Assembly: GCA_000433675.1 (NCBI GenBank)
Contig: FR893554.1
Span: forward strand, 2,349-36,812
From: Clostridium sp. CAG:433
Lineage (GTDB): Bacteria > Bacillota_I > Bacilli_A > RF39 > UBA660
DNA length: 34,464 nucleotides
Direction of reading: 5' to 3'
The translations under genes and the position numbers were made by a program. Position 1 is the first letter of the stretch. Each line of letters begins with the position of its first letter. This document shows positions 23,779-31,503 of the stretch, one piece after another. Below the pieces are notes generated by a model. The model was not told where the DNA came from and did no database searches. It saw nothing but the letters and a program-made list of their open reading frames with translations.

Positions 23779-26682
23779 ATGAATTATATACCATTAAGAG
23801 TTAAAACTAATTATTCCTTGCTTACTAGTTTAAATACTATAGAATCTTTAGCAAAAAGAGCAAAAGAGTTAAATATAAATGCACTATCGATAACAGATGA
23901 TAATATGTTTGGAGTTATGGAATTTTATAAGACAATGCTTAAATATGATATAAAACCAATAATTGGTCTTGAAGTAAAGATAAATGATTATAGTATTTTA
24001 CTTTATGCAGAAAATTATAAAGGATATCAAAATTTATGTTATATATGTAGTAATGAAAAAACTATACAAATTCTAAAAGAAAATAGTGATAATTTATTAT
24101 GTATTGTTCCTTATGAATCAATTAATATATATGATGAAATAAGTCCTTTTTATAAAAATATATTTGTATCATATAAAACAAAAGAAGAAAGAAATGATAT
24201 AAAAAATAAAAAATGTGTATTCGCAAATGAAATAAGAGTATTAAATAAAGAAGATAAAGAATACTTAAAATATTTATATATGATAAAAGATGGAGTTAAA
24301 TTAAGTGATAAAAAAGAATATATATTTGATAACTATAATTATTTGTTAGATAATGATGAAGCACTTAATTTAATGGATAAAAATGATATTATTAATTATA
24401 AAATAATTATTGATAGCATTAATTTAAAGATAGAAAAAAATACAGGTTTATTACCAAAATATAATGAGGATGAAAACTTTGATGAATTTAAATATTTAAC
24501 AGAGTTATGCAAAAAAGGATTACTTAAAAGATTAGATAATAAAGTTCCTATAAAATACGCAGATAGATTAATGTATGAATTAAATATTATAAATAAAATG
24601 GGATTTTGTAATTATTTCTTAGTTGTATTTGATTATGTAAGATATTCAAAAAGAAATAATATATTAGTAGGACCTGGAAGAGGTAGTGCTGCTGGAAGCC
24701 TTGTTAGTTACTCACTTGGTATAACAGATATAGATCCAATTAAATATGATTTATTATTTGAAAGATTCTTAAATCCAGAAAGAGTAACGATGCCAGATAT
24801 TGATATGGACTTTGATGCGACAAGAAGAGATGAAGTAATAAAATATGTTGAAAATAAATATGGCAATAAAAGAGTTGCACAAATTCTTACATTTTCTACA
24901 TTAAAAGCAAAACAAGTATTAAGAGATATATCTAGAATATTTGATTTACCTAATCAAAAAACAGATGATTTTATTAAATTAATAGATTCTAATTTATCAC
25001 TTTCAGAAAACAAAAAAAGTGATTTAGTAAAAGATAAATTAGAAAAAGATACATTATTAACTAGAATATATGATATTGCATCTCACCTTGAAAACTTAAA
25101 AAGACAAACATCAATTCATGCGGCAGGTGTAATTATATCTAGAGAAAACTTAGATAGATATATACCACTTTATAAAATATCAGAAGATGAATTTATAACA
25201 GGTTATGATATGACATACCTTGAAGAACTTGGTTTACTTAAAATGGACTTTTTATCTATTACTAATTTATCATTAATAAGTGAATTACTTTCAGAAATAA
25301 AAAGTGTTAACTTTTCTAAAATACCACTTGATGATAAAAAAACAATTGAACTTTTTAAAAGTGTAGATACAGATGGAATATTTCAGTTTGAATCAACTGG
25401 TATGAAAAATGTACTTAGAAAATTTAATGTAGAATCATTTGATGATTTAGCAGTTATAATAGCGTTATTTAGACCAGGGCCTATGGAAAATATAGATTCC
25501 TATATTAAAAGAAAAGAAGGTAAAGAAAAAGTTACATATTTAACTGATGACTTAAAACCTATTTTAGAAAGTACTTATGGAATAATTATCTATCAGGAAC
25601 AAATAATGCAAATAGCGAGTGTAATGGCAGGATATACTTTAGGTGAAGCTGATATTTTAAGAAGAGCCATGAGTAAAAAGAAACATGAAATAATGGATAG
25701 TGAAAGAGAAAAATTTATTTCAAGAAGTATAAATAAAGGTTATAGTGAAGAAGTAAGTAATAAAGTATTTGATTTAATTTACAAATTTGCTGATTATGGA
25801 TTTAATAAATCACACTCTGTAGGATATGCGACTGTTTCATTTAAAATGGCATATTTAAAAGCACATTATAGAATATATTTTATGAAACATTTACTTACTA
25901 TGGTATCTGGTAATGATGTTAAAACAAGGCAATATATAAATGAATGTAAAAATAATAATATAGAATTATTAATGCCATCAATAAATGATAGTGATTATGA
26001 TTATAAGATAGAGGATGGTAAACTTAGATTTCCACTTACTGGTATAAAAAATATTGGACACTTAGTATGCAGAGAAATAATTGAAGAAAGAAAAAATGGT
26101 GAATATAAAAGTTTCTTTGATTTTATAAAAAGATGTTATGGTAAAAGTGTTAATAAAAAAATTATAGAGTCTTTAGTAAATGCAGGAGCGTTTGATATAT
26201 TTAATTATAATCATAAAACATTAATTGAAAGTATTGACATTGGTATAAATTATGCTGAACTTGTAAAAGATTTAGGTGAGGAAGTTGTAAATGTTCCAGA
26301 ACTTGATGTGACAGAAGAATATGATTCATCAGAACTTATAAAAAGAGAATATGCTTCATTTGGTTTTTATTTAAGTTATCACCCAGTACAAAATTATAGA
26401 AGAAATAGTTTTACTACTATGGACATAAAAAATAATTTTAATAAGATTATAAATATATATTTACTTATTGACAATGTAAGAACTATTGTAACTAAAAAAG
26501 GTGAAAAAATGGCATTTATAACAGGTTCAGATGAATATGGTGAAATAGATATGGTTATGTTTCCAAGAACATATGAAAAGTACTATAATCTAAGTAAGGG
26601 TGAGGTAGTACTTATAAGTGCTAAAGTAGAAAAAAGGATTAATCAGTATCAATTAGTTATAAATAGTATTCAAAGATTCTAG
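23779..26682 (+). CDS. dnaE: DNA polymerase III alpha subunit, DnaE type, compact
   Basis: 967 residues from ATG 23779, which has AAGGAGG seven bases upstream; an in-frame ATG at 23749 overlaps the promoter. It synthesises DNA at the replication fork; in Bacilli DnaE extends primers beside PolC. The N-terminal PHP domain starts PLRVKTNYSLL where active family members have HLHVHTEYSLL, so the metal-binding His are gone and the domain is probably structural. The polymerase core has GPGRGSAAGS and the PDIDMDFD catalytic aspartates, and RPGPM and YGFNKSHSVGYA follow. The end is an OB-fold (MAFITGSDEYGEIDMVMFP). The protein is shorter than the B. subtilis enzyme of about 1100 residues. Confidence 0.93.
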   Translation: MNYIPLRVKTNYSLLTSLNTIESLAKRAKELNINALSITDDNMFGVMEFYKTMLKYDIKPIIGLEVKINDYSILLYAENYKGYQNLCYICSNEKTIQILKENSDNLLCIVPYESINIYDEISPFYKNIFVSYKTKEERNDIKNKKCVFANEIRVLNKEDKEYLKYLYMIKDGVKLSDKKEYIFDNYNYLLDNDEALNLMDKNDIINYKIIIDSINLKIEKNTGLLPKYNEDENFDEFKYLTELCKKGLLKRLDNKVPIKYADRLMYELNIINKMGFCNYFLVVFDYVRYSKRNNILVGPGRGSAAGSLVSYSLGITDIDPIKYDLLFERFLNPERVTMPDIDMDFDATRRDEVIKYVENKYGNKRVAQILTFSTLKAKQVLRDISRIFDLPNQKTDDFIKLIDSNLSLSENKKSDLVKDKLEKDTLLTRIYDIASHLENLKRQTSIHAAGVIISRENLDRYIPLYKISEDEFITGYDMTYLEELGLLKMDFLSITNLSLISELLSEIKSVNFSKIPLDDKKTIELFKSVDTDGIFQFESTGMKNVLRKFNVESFDDLAVIIALFRPGPMENIDSYIKRKEGKEKVTYLTDDLKPILESTYGIIIYQEQIMQIASVMAGYTLGEADILRRAMSKKKHEIMDSEREKFISRSINKGYSEEVSNKVFDLIYKFADYGFNKSHSVGYATVSFKMAYLKAHYRIYFMKHLLTMVSGNDVKTRQYINECKNNNIELLMPSINDSDYDYKIEDGKLRFPLTGIKNIGHLVCREIIEERKNGEYKSFFDFIKRCYGKSVNKKIIESLVNAGAFDIFNYNHKTLIESIDIGINYAELVKDLGEEVVNVPELDVTEEYDSSELIKREYASFGFYLSYHPVQNYRRNSFTTMDIKNNFNKIINIYLLIDNVRTIVTKKGEKMAFITGSDEYGEIDMVMFPRTYEKYYNLSKGEVVLISAKVEKRINQYQLVINSIQRF

Positions 26683-26704
26683 AAATTTCTAGGATCTTTC
26701 TTTT
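26672..26704 (+). terminator. Terminator of dnaE
   Basis: Eleven-pair stem AAAGATTCTAG / CTAGGATCTTT with loop AAATTT and a T-rich tail, overlapping the stop codon. Confidence 0.85.
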
Positions 26705-26705
26705 A

Positions 26706-26733
26706 TTGACATTTTTATATTTTATGGTATTAT
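26706..26733 (+). promoter_or_regulatory. Promoter of the amidoligase operon
   Basis: Consensus TTGACA at 26706-26711, 16-base spacer, extended -10 TGGTATTAT ending at 26733. Confidence 0.75.
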
Positions 26734-26761
26734 ATAATTCACTGAAAAAGGGGATCATATT

Positions 26762-27748
26762 ATGGAAGGAACATTTTTAGATAGTAAAGTAAATGATATG
26801 TTTTCTAAATTTAATAAGAGTGATTTAAAAGATTTATTAAATGAAATAGAAAAGTATTATTTAGAATATAGAACAAGCCTTGATTTACCTAAAAATATTA
26901 CGTTTGGAGTAGAAATAGAATATGAAAAAGTATCTAAAAGAGTAGTGGATAGGTTTATAACTGAAAATTATAAAAATTGGATTTCAGAAAAAGATGATTC
27001 ATTAATTACTGGTGGCGAAATTATATCTCCTGTAATGAAGGATAAGAAAAAATATTGGAAAGAACTTAGAGAGATATGTGAATTTATATCTGGAAGAAAA
27101 GCAGATACTCTTCATAATGCTGGTGGACATATTCATGTTGGTACCTGAACATTAGGTGATGATCTTGATGCTTGGAAGAACTTTATAAAATTATATACTG
27201 TGTATGAACATATTCTTTCAAGATTTTTCTATGGAGATAAATTTACTGCTAGAAAACGTATTCTTGAATTTGCAGAACCGGTCGCACCAATATTATATAA
27301 TAGAATTGATATGCTTAATAATTCATCAACTGTTCATTCTTTAAAATGGAAGTTTCCTTGCTTGGATAAATGCCAAGCACTTAATCTTTGTAATGTAGAT
27401 TTTTATAAACCTACATGTAATAATAAAAAAAATACAATAGAATTTAGAGGACCAAATGCATCATCTAATCATGTTATATGGCAAAATAATATAAATACAT
27501 GTACAAAAATGTTAAAGTCATCTAAAAATTTAGATTCGGACTTTTTAGATTATAAATTAAGTAATGGTGATTTTACTTATGATAAAACGAAATATAATGA
27601 AGTAAATATAGAAGAAGCACTTGAGTTTGCCGATTTGGTTTTTGATAATGATTTAGATAAAGTATATTTTTTAAGACAATATATAAAAAATTATGAAGAA
27701 AATTTTAAAACAAATAAAGCAGTTATGGCAAAAAGATTTGTTAAGTAG
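26762..27748 (+). pseudogene. Amidoligase-family gene interrupted by an in-frame TGA
   Basis: A COOH-NH2 ligase of the glutamine-synthetase-like amidoligase family (Amidoligase_2), thought to form amide or peptide bonds with ATP. Codons 1-128 hold FGVEIEYE (48-55, the ATP/metal Glu motif) and GGHIHVGT; codon 129 is TGA (27146-27148). The same frame then continues for 199 codons with LGDDLDAWKNFIKLY, FAEPVAPI and NTIEFRGPNASSN, all expected for the family, and ends at TAG. There is no frameshift. The break falls just after the catalytic HIH. The second half has no Shine-Dalgarno, so it is unlikely to be made alone. It is either a recent nonsense mutation, a sequence error, or readthrough/recoding. 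The next gene, 8 bases on, is a GGCT-like enzyme, a known partner of amidoligases. Confidence 0.8.
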
Positions 27749-27756
27749 GTGTAGTT

Positions 27757-28224
27757 ATGGTAAAAAAGTATTATTTAGCGTATGGTAGTAATTTAAATTT
27801 AGAACAGATGAAAAAAAGATGCCCTAGTTTTAAAGTAATAGATACAATTGATTTACAGGATTATAGATTAGTATATAAAGGTTCAGAAGATAATTATTCT
27901 TATTTAACTATTGAAAAATGTGAAAATTCATATGTTCCACTCGCATTATTTTCTATATCTTTATTTGATACAATTGCCTTAGATAATTATGAAGGATATC
28001 CATTTTCTTATTCGAAAAAACATTTTACTGTAGACATAGAAGGTAAAGAAAAAGATGCATTTTTATATGTTATGAATAATGATAATGATTATCATATTCC
28101 ATCAGATGAATATATAGAAATATGTAAAAAAGGATATAAAGATTTTAATTTTGATGAAACAATATTAGATAAAGCATATAGTGATACATGTAAAAATATT
28201 AAAAAACTAGAGTTAAAAAGATAA
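27757..28224 (+). CDS. Gamma-glutamylcyclotransferase-like protein
   Basis: 155 residues of the GGCT/AIG2-like fold, which cleaves gamma-glutamyl amides with release of 5-oxoproline or related products. It has the substrate loop YGSN at 9-12 and a catalytic Glu candidate at 79 in NYEGYP. It lies 8 bases after the amidoligase gene and shares its promoter. Published genome-context analyses link amidoligases with GGCT-like proteins, suggesting synthesis and removal of a gamma-glutamyl-type modification; the substrate is unknown. Confidence 0.85.
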   Translation: MVKKYYLAYGSNLNLEQMKKRCPSFKVIDTIDLQDYRLVYKGSEDNYSYLTIEKCENSYVPLALFSISLFDTIALDNYEGYPFSYSKKHFTVDIEGKEKDAFLYVMNNDNDYHIPSDEYIEICKKGYKDFNFDETILDKAYSDTCKNIKKLELKR

Positions 28225-28261
28225 AAATTGGTATTTTTGCTATATTTTTATTCTTTTTCTA

Positions 28262-28290
28262 TTTACAAAAAGAAAAATATCCGTTATAAT
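28262..28290 (+). promoter_or_regulatory. Promoter of infC-rpmI-rplT
   Basis: TTTACA at 28262-28267, 17-base spacer, TATAAT at 28285-28290. Transcription would start near 28297. Confidence 0.8.
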
Positions 28291-28296
28291 TTATGT

Positions 28297-28452
28297 TGTA
28301 GTTTTGATTAAAAACAAGGAAAGAAGATGTATATCTCACCTGACTTATAATTAAGTAAGTAGGTCAAAGGCCATTTAAAATATAAATATTTTATTGTCTT
28401 TGATATTAGGGTGAATACATTGTATTCATTTTTTATTTGGAGGTGTTTTGCT
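28297..28452 (+). ncRNA. Leader of the infC operon (L20-leader-like attenuator)
   Basis: An untranslated leader of about 155 nt ends in a terminator hairpin, TGAATAC / GTATTCA with a T run (28412-28434), just before the infC Shine-Dalgarno. In Bacillus the same operon is attenuated by bL20 binding to a leader that mimics 23S rRNA. Position and terminator fit, but the upstream binding fold was not verified by eye. Confidence 0.6.
28412..28436 (+). terminator. Leader terminator before infC
   Basis: Seven-base stem with a three-base loop followed by T6AT3. It lies two bases ahead of the GGAGG of infC and is presumably conditional. Confidence 0.75.
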
Positions 28453-28986
28453 ATAGCAAAGGAAAAAGATGTGCTTATTAATGAGCAAATAAGAGCGAAG
28501 GAAGTTCTTGTAATTGGACCAAAAGGAGAACAACTTGGTCTAAAAAGTAGGGAAGATGCATTAACACTTGCATCTGTCGCAGGTTTTGATTTAGTACTTA
28601 TGAATGCTAATGCTGAAAAACCAGTATGCAAACTTATGGATTACAATAAGTATAAGTACGAAAAAGCAAAGAAGATGAAAGAAGCTTCAAAGAAACAAAG
28701 AGAAAATAACACTGAATTAAAAGAGTACAGATTATCAGTAAATATTGATATTCATGATTTTAATACTAGAGTTAAACAAGCAAGTAAATATCTAGAAAAA
28801 GGTCACAGAATCAAAGCTAGTATAAGATTTAGAGGAAGAGAAATGGCACATACAGAACTAGGAAAAGATGTACTTATAAGATTCGCAGATGCGTTAAAAG
28901 AATTTGGTGCTGTAGAAAAACAACCAACTATGGAAATGAGAAGTATGTATATGATGATTGCACCAATAAAGAAGGAAGGAAAGTAA
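28453..28986 (+). CDS. infC: Translation initiation factor IF-3, ATA start
   Basis: 177 residues. IF-3 binds the 30S subunit and enforces start-codon choice. The protein should begin (M)AKEKDVLINEQIRAKEVLVIGP, and this places the start at ATA 28453, nine bases after GGAGG (28439-28443). No ATG, GTG or TTG is in frame after the leader terminator, and the in-frame GTG at 28411 lies within the terminator. Rare start codons on infC are a known autoregulation device in bacteria. Both the N-terminal domain and the C-terminal domain (SVNIDIHDFNTRVKQASKYL ... FRGREMAH) are complete. It is followed at once by rpmI. Confidence 0.93.
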   Translation: MAKEKDVLINEQIRAKEVLVIGPKGEQLGLKSREDALTLASVAGFDLVLMNANAEKPVCKLMDYNKYKYEKAKKMKEASKKQRENNTELKEYRLSVNIDIHDFNTRVKQASKYLEKGHRIKASIRFRGREMAHTELGKDVLIRFADALKEFGAVEKQPTMEMRSMYMMIAPIKKEGK

Positions 28987-28987
28987 A

Positions 28988-29194
28988 ATGGGAAAAATTA
29001 AGTTAAAAACACATAAGGGAACTAAAAAATCTTTAACAAAAAGAAATAGTGGTTCAGTAAAATTTAAAAAACCAGGTGCTGGACATTTAACTGGTAAATA
29101 TTCAGCAGATAGAAGTAGAAATTTAAGAAAGGGTTCAGGATTATCTAGTTCAGATTCAAAGAAATTAAAGAATCTATTAGATAGAATGAACTAA
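28988..29194 (+). CDS. rpmI: 50S ribosomal protein bL35
   Basis: 68 residues, basic, starting MGKIKLKTHKGTKKSLTKR, the typical KTHKG...KR signature, with RSRNLRKGSGLSSSD later. One base separates it from infC and 19 from rplT, the conserved bacterial order. Confidence 0.95.
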   Translation: MGKIKLKTHKGTKKSLTKRNSGSVKFKKPGAGHLTGKYSADRSRNLRKGSGLSSSDSKKLKNLLDRMN

Positions 29195-29213
29195 GATTAG
29201 GTGGTGAAAAAGT

Positions 29214-29753
29214 ATGGCAAGAGTAAAAGATGGAAAAATAACAAAGGCTAAACATAAAAAAATATTAAAACAAGCAAAGGGTTATTTTGGTAGTAAACAT
29301 AGATTATTTAAAACTGCTAAAGAACAAGTAATGCATTCAGGTAAATATGCATATAGAGATAGAAGACAAAATAAGAGAAACTTCAGAAAATTATGGATTA
29401 CACGTATTAATGCAGCATGTAGAAATAACGATATTAGTTATTCAAAATTCATTGATGGATTAAATAAAGCTAATGTTGTAATCAATAGAAAAATGCTTTC
29501 AGAACTTGCAATCAGTGATGAAAAAGCATTTGCTGAATTAGTTAAAACTGCTAAAGATGCTTTAAATGGAAAAGTTGCTCCTAAAAAAGTAGAAGCAAAA
29601 AAAGAAGTTAAAGCTGAAGTAAAAGAAGAAAAGAAAGAAACTACAGATTTATCTAAAATGACAGTTGCAGAACTTAAAAAACTTGCTAGTGAAAGAAAAA
29701 TTGCTGGAGCTAGTACAATGAAAAAAGCTGAATTATTAGAAGCTTTAAAATAA
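29214..29753 (+). CDS. rplT: 50S ribosomal protein bL20 with a C-terminal Rho_N/SAP-like extension
   Basis: 179 residues, against about 118 in most bacteria. Residues 1-118 are ordinary bL20 (ARVKDGKITKAKHKKILKQA, RKLWITRINAACR, SYSKFIDGLNKA). A Lys/Glu-rich linker follows (about 119-141). The last 37 residues, LSKMTVAELKKLASERKIAG to MKKAELLEALK, form a small helix-extended-loop-helix unit like the Rho N-terminal or SAP domain, which binds nucleic acid in other proteins. bL20 also represses its own operon through the leader in Bacillus, so the tail could affect that (inference). Shine-Dalgarno GGTGG precedes the ATG. Confidence 0.93.
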   Translation: MARVKDGKITKAKHKKILKQAKGYFGSKHRLFKTAKEQVMHSGKYAYRDRRQNKRNFRKLWITRINAACRNNDISYSKFIDGLNKANVVINRKMLSELAISDEKAFAELVKTAKDALNGKVAPKKVEAKKEVKAEVKEEKKETTDLSKMTVAELKKLASERKIAGASTMKKAELLEALK

Positions 29754-29762
29754 TTTAAAAAG

Positions 29763-29792
29763 AAATTACAAGGAAACTTGTGATTTTTTTTA
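29763..29792 (+). terminator. Terminator of infC-rpmI-rplT
   Basis: Ten-pair stem AAATTACAAG / CTTGTGATTT with a GAAA loop and a T run. Confidence 0.85.
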
Positions 29793-29909
29793 TTTTTTAG
29801 GGGAAATGTAGTGCTTTACGGAGAATAAAACATTGAGAGGATATTTTTAGGTGAAGGAGGACAGAAGTTTAAAAAATATTCTTATCCTAATGAAAGGAGG
29901 AGGAAAAAT

Positions 29910-30758
29910 ATGGAGACATTTTATACTTGTAAAAATGATCGTGCATTTAAAGAAGTATTTTTAAATCCAAATAATAGTGATTTACTAAAAGCATTACTTG
30001 AATTTATTCTTAAAATAAAAATTGATGAATTAGAAATTAAAAAAACAGAATTATTAAGTGGTAACGTAAATATTAAAGATAAAAGAGTAGATGCAATAGT
30101 TCATACTGGTAATAAAAAGATTGAAATAGAAATTAATTCACAAAATAAGGATTATCTTCATACTAGAAGTACCGCATATATTTGTAACATATATCAGTCT
30201 AATGCCAATGTAGGAGATACATATAATGAAGACACTGATATAATTCAAGTTAATTTAACATGGGGATTAGGTAGAAATAATGATGAAATGAAAATATATA
30301 AGATAATGAATGAAAAAGGTGAACTATATGTTAAAAATTTCATAATATATGAAATAAATATGGATTATTATGATAAAATTTGGTATAGTAAGAATAAAGA
30401 AGAAATCAAGAAGAATCAATATATGACAATGCTTGATTTAGATAAAAAGGAGCTAGAAAATATGCAAAAAGATAAGATAGTAGATAAGTATATAACAAAG
30501 GTAACAATAGTAAATGATGATCCAGAATTTCAAAAATATATGAGTGAAGAAGAAGACAAAAGGAAAATACAAAATAGTTTACTTTCAGAGGCTAAAGAAA
30601 CTGGTTATACATCAGGTATTAATGATGGTATTTCTAAAGGAGAAAATAAAAAATCTATAGAGATTGCTAAAAACTTATTATCAATGAATATGTCACTTGA
30701 GGATATATCAAAAGCAACAGGTTTATTAATTGAAGAGATTAATAAATTAACAAAATAA
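29910..30758 (+). CDS. Rpn-family PD-(D/E)XK nuclease (recombination-promoting nuclease / putative transposase)
   Basis: 282 residues of the PD-(D/E)XK nuclease family transposase group related to E. coli RpnA. The opening TCKNDRAFKEVFLNPNNSDLLKALLEF is characteristic. The nuclease core has D61 in KRVDAIVH and E72/E74 in KIEIEINSQ. The C-terminal half is helical with a repeat-like tail (ISKGENKKSIEIAKNLLSMNMSLEDISKATGLLIEEI), as in the family. Shine-Dalgarno AAAGGAGGAGG precedes ATG 29910. The upstream region 29793-29909 holds a second purine-rich GAAGGAGGACAG and complementary AGGATA / TATCCT segments that could fold. No transposon ends are evident. Confidence 0.85.
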   Translation: METFYTCKNDRAFKEVFLNPNNSDLLKALLEFILKIKIDELEIKKTELLSGNVNIKDKRVDAIVHTGNKKIEIEINSQNKDYLHTRSTAYICNIYQSNANVGDTYNEDTDIIQVNLTWGLGRNNDEMKIYKIMNEKGELYVKNFIIYEINMDYYDKIWYSKNKEEIKKNQYMTMLDLDKKELENMQKDKIVDKYITKVTIVNDDPEFQKYMSEEEDKRKIQNSLLSEAKETGYTSGINDGISKGENKKSIEIAKNLLSMNMSLEDISKATGLLIEEINKLTK

Positions 30759-30773
30759 AATGTATTGTAAAGC

Positions 30774-30797
30774 GTGCTGTAAAGCATTCTTTTTTTT
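30774..30797 (+). terminator. Terminator of the Rpn gene
   Basis: Short stem TGCT / AGCA with a GTAA loop inside GTGCTGTAAAGCATT, followed by a T run. Confidence 0.6.
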
Positions 30798-30798
30798 A

Positions 30799-30827
30799 TT
30801 TACATATATATTTATTTTTGTTAGACT
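30799..30827 (+). promoter_or_regulatory. Promoter of the 193-aa membrane protein gene
   Basis: TTTACA at 30799-30804, 17-base spacer, extended -10 TGTTAGACT ending at 30827. Confidence 0.5.
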
Positions 30828-30852
30828 TAAGGTAATGATAGGAGGAATAAAA

Positions 30853-31434
30853 ATGGAAAAAAATAATAAAGGATTAATTATTCTAGTAGTTATTTTAATT
30901 ATTATGGTATTATCTCTTGGAGGATATATAGTTTATGATAAACTAATAGATAATAATAAAAATGATGTGGTGGATAAAACAGATGATAAAGTAGATAATA
31001 ATGAAGATGATAACAAGGTAGTTCAAGATACAAAAGAAGAAAGTATTTTAGGTGATTATTTTGGAACAAAAATAATTAACATTGATCAAACGCATATAAC
31101 AACAGAAGTTAGCATGAGATTAATTGATGAAAATAATGCTATGCTAAAGGTATCTATTCCAGAGGTAGATGTAAGTACATATCTTGGAACATATACTAAA
31201 ATGGAAGATGGAACACTTAATTTCTCATTTAACAAAATAATTTGGAATTCAGGTGAAGTAACTGCTTTAACTCCAGTAAAAAATATTTCTTTAAAAGAAA
31301 ATAATAAAGAATATACTTATGAAATGAAAAATAGTTTAACAAGCAGTTCAGATACAGTATTATTATCAAAAACAACATCTTCAGAAGTAAAAAAAGATTT
31401 AGATGATGCATATCAAACTTTAAATAATAATTAA
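30853..31434 (+). CDS. Membrane-anchored protein of unknown function
   Basis: 193 residues from ATG 30853 behind Shine-Dalgarno AGGAGGAAT; an in-frame ATG at 30760 lies in the preceding terminator region. One N-terminal membrane helix (GLIILVVILIIMVLSLGGYIV) is followed by an acidic, probably disordered linker (KTDDKVDNNEDDNK) and a beta-rich domain of about 120 residues (STYLGTYTKMEDGTLNFSF, and a C-terminal TSSSDTVLLSKTTSS). The domain resembles the small lipocalin-like part of the protein at 17556. No catalytic motif and no lipobox are seen. It is a single-gene unit with its own terminator. Confidence 0.75.
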   Translation: MEKNNKGLIILVVILIIMVLSLGGYIVYDKLIDNNKNDVVDKTDDKVDNNEDDNKVVQDTKEESILGDYFGTKIINIDQTHITTEVSMRLIDENNAMLKVSIPEVDVSTYLGTYTKMEDGTLNFSFNKIIWNSGEVTALTPVKNISLKENNKEYTYEMKNSLTSSSDTVLLSKTTSSEVKKDLDDAYQTLNNN

Positions 31435-31441
31435 AATATAT

Positions 31442-31463
31442 GAAGCATAAATGCTTCTTTTTT
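31442..31463 (+). terminator. Terminator after the 193-aa gene
   Basis: Perfect stem GAAGCAT / ATGCTTC with an AA loop and a T run. Confidence 0.88.
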
Positions 31464-31503
31464 CTTTCTTTATATGTTAAAATTAATAATGTAGGTGAAG
31501 AAA

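Noticed and set aside
27146..27148. TGA as selenocysteine
   Set aside because: No SECIS-like hairpin is evident directly downstream, the family has no Cys or Sec expected at this position, and no other selenoprotein is present.
28308..28631. Minus-strand frame over the infC leader and start
   Set aside because: It has no ribosome-binding site and overlaps the well-supported infC gene and its leader.
29855..29909. Upstream extension or small leader ORF before the Rpn gene using the GAAGGAGGACAG site
   Set aside because: No start codon sits at a suitable distance after that site, and the family N-terminus fits ATG 29910.
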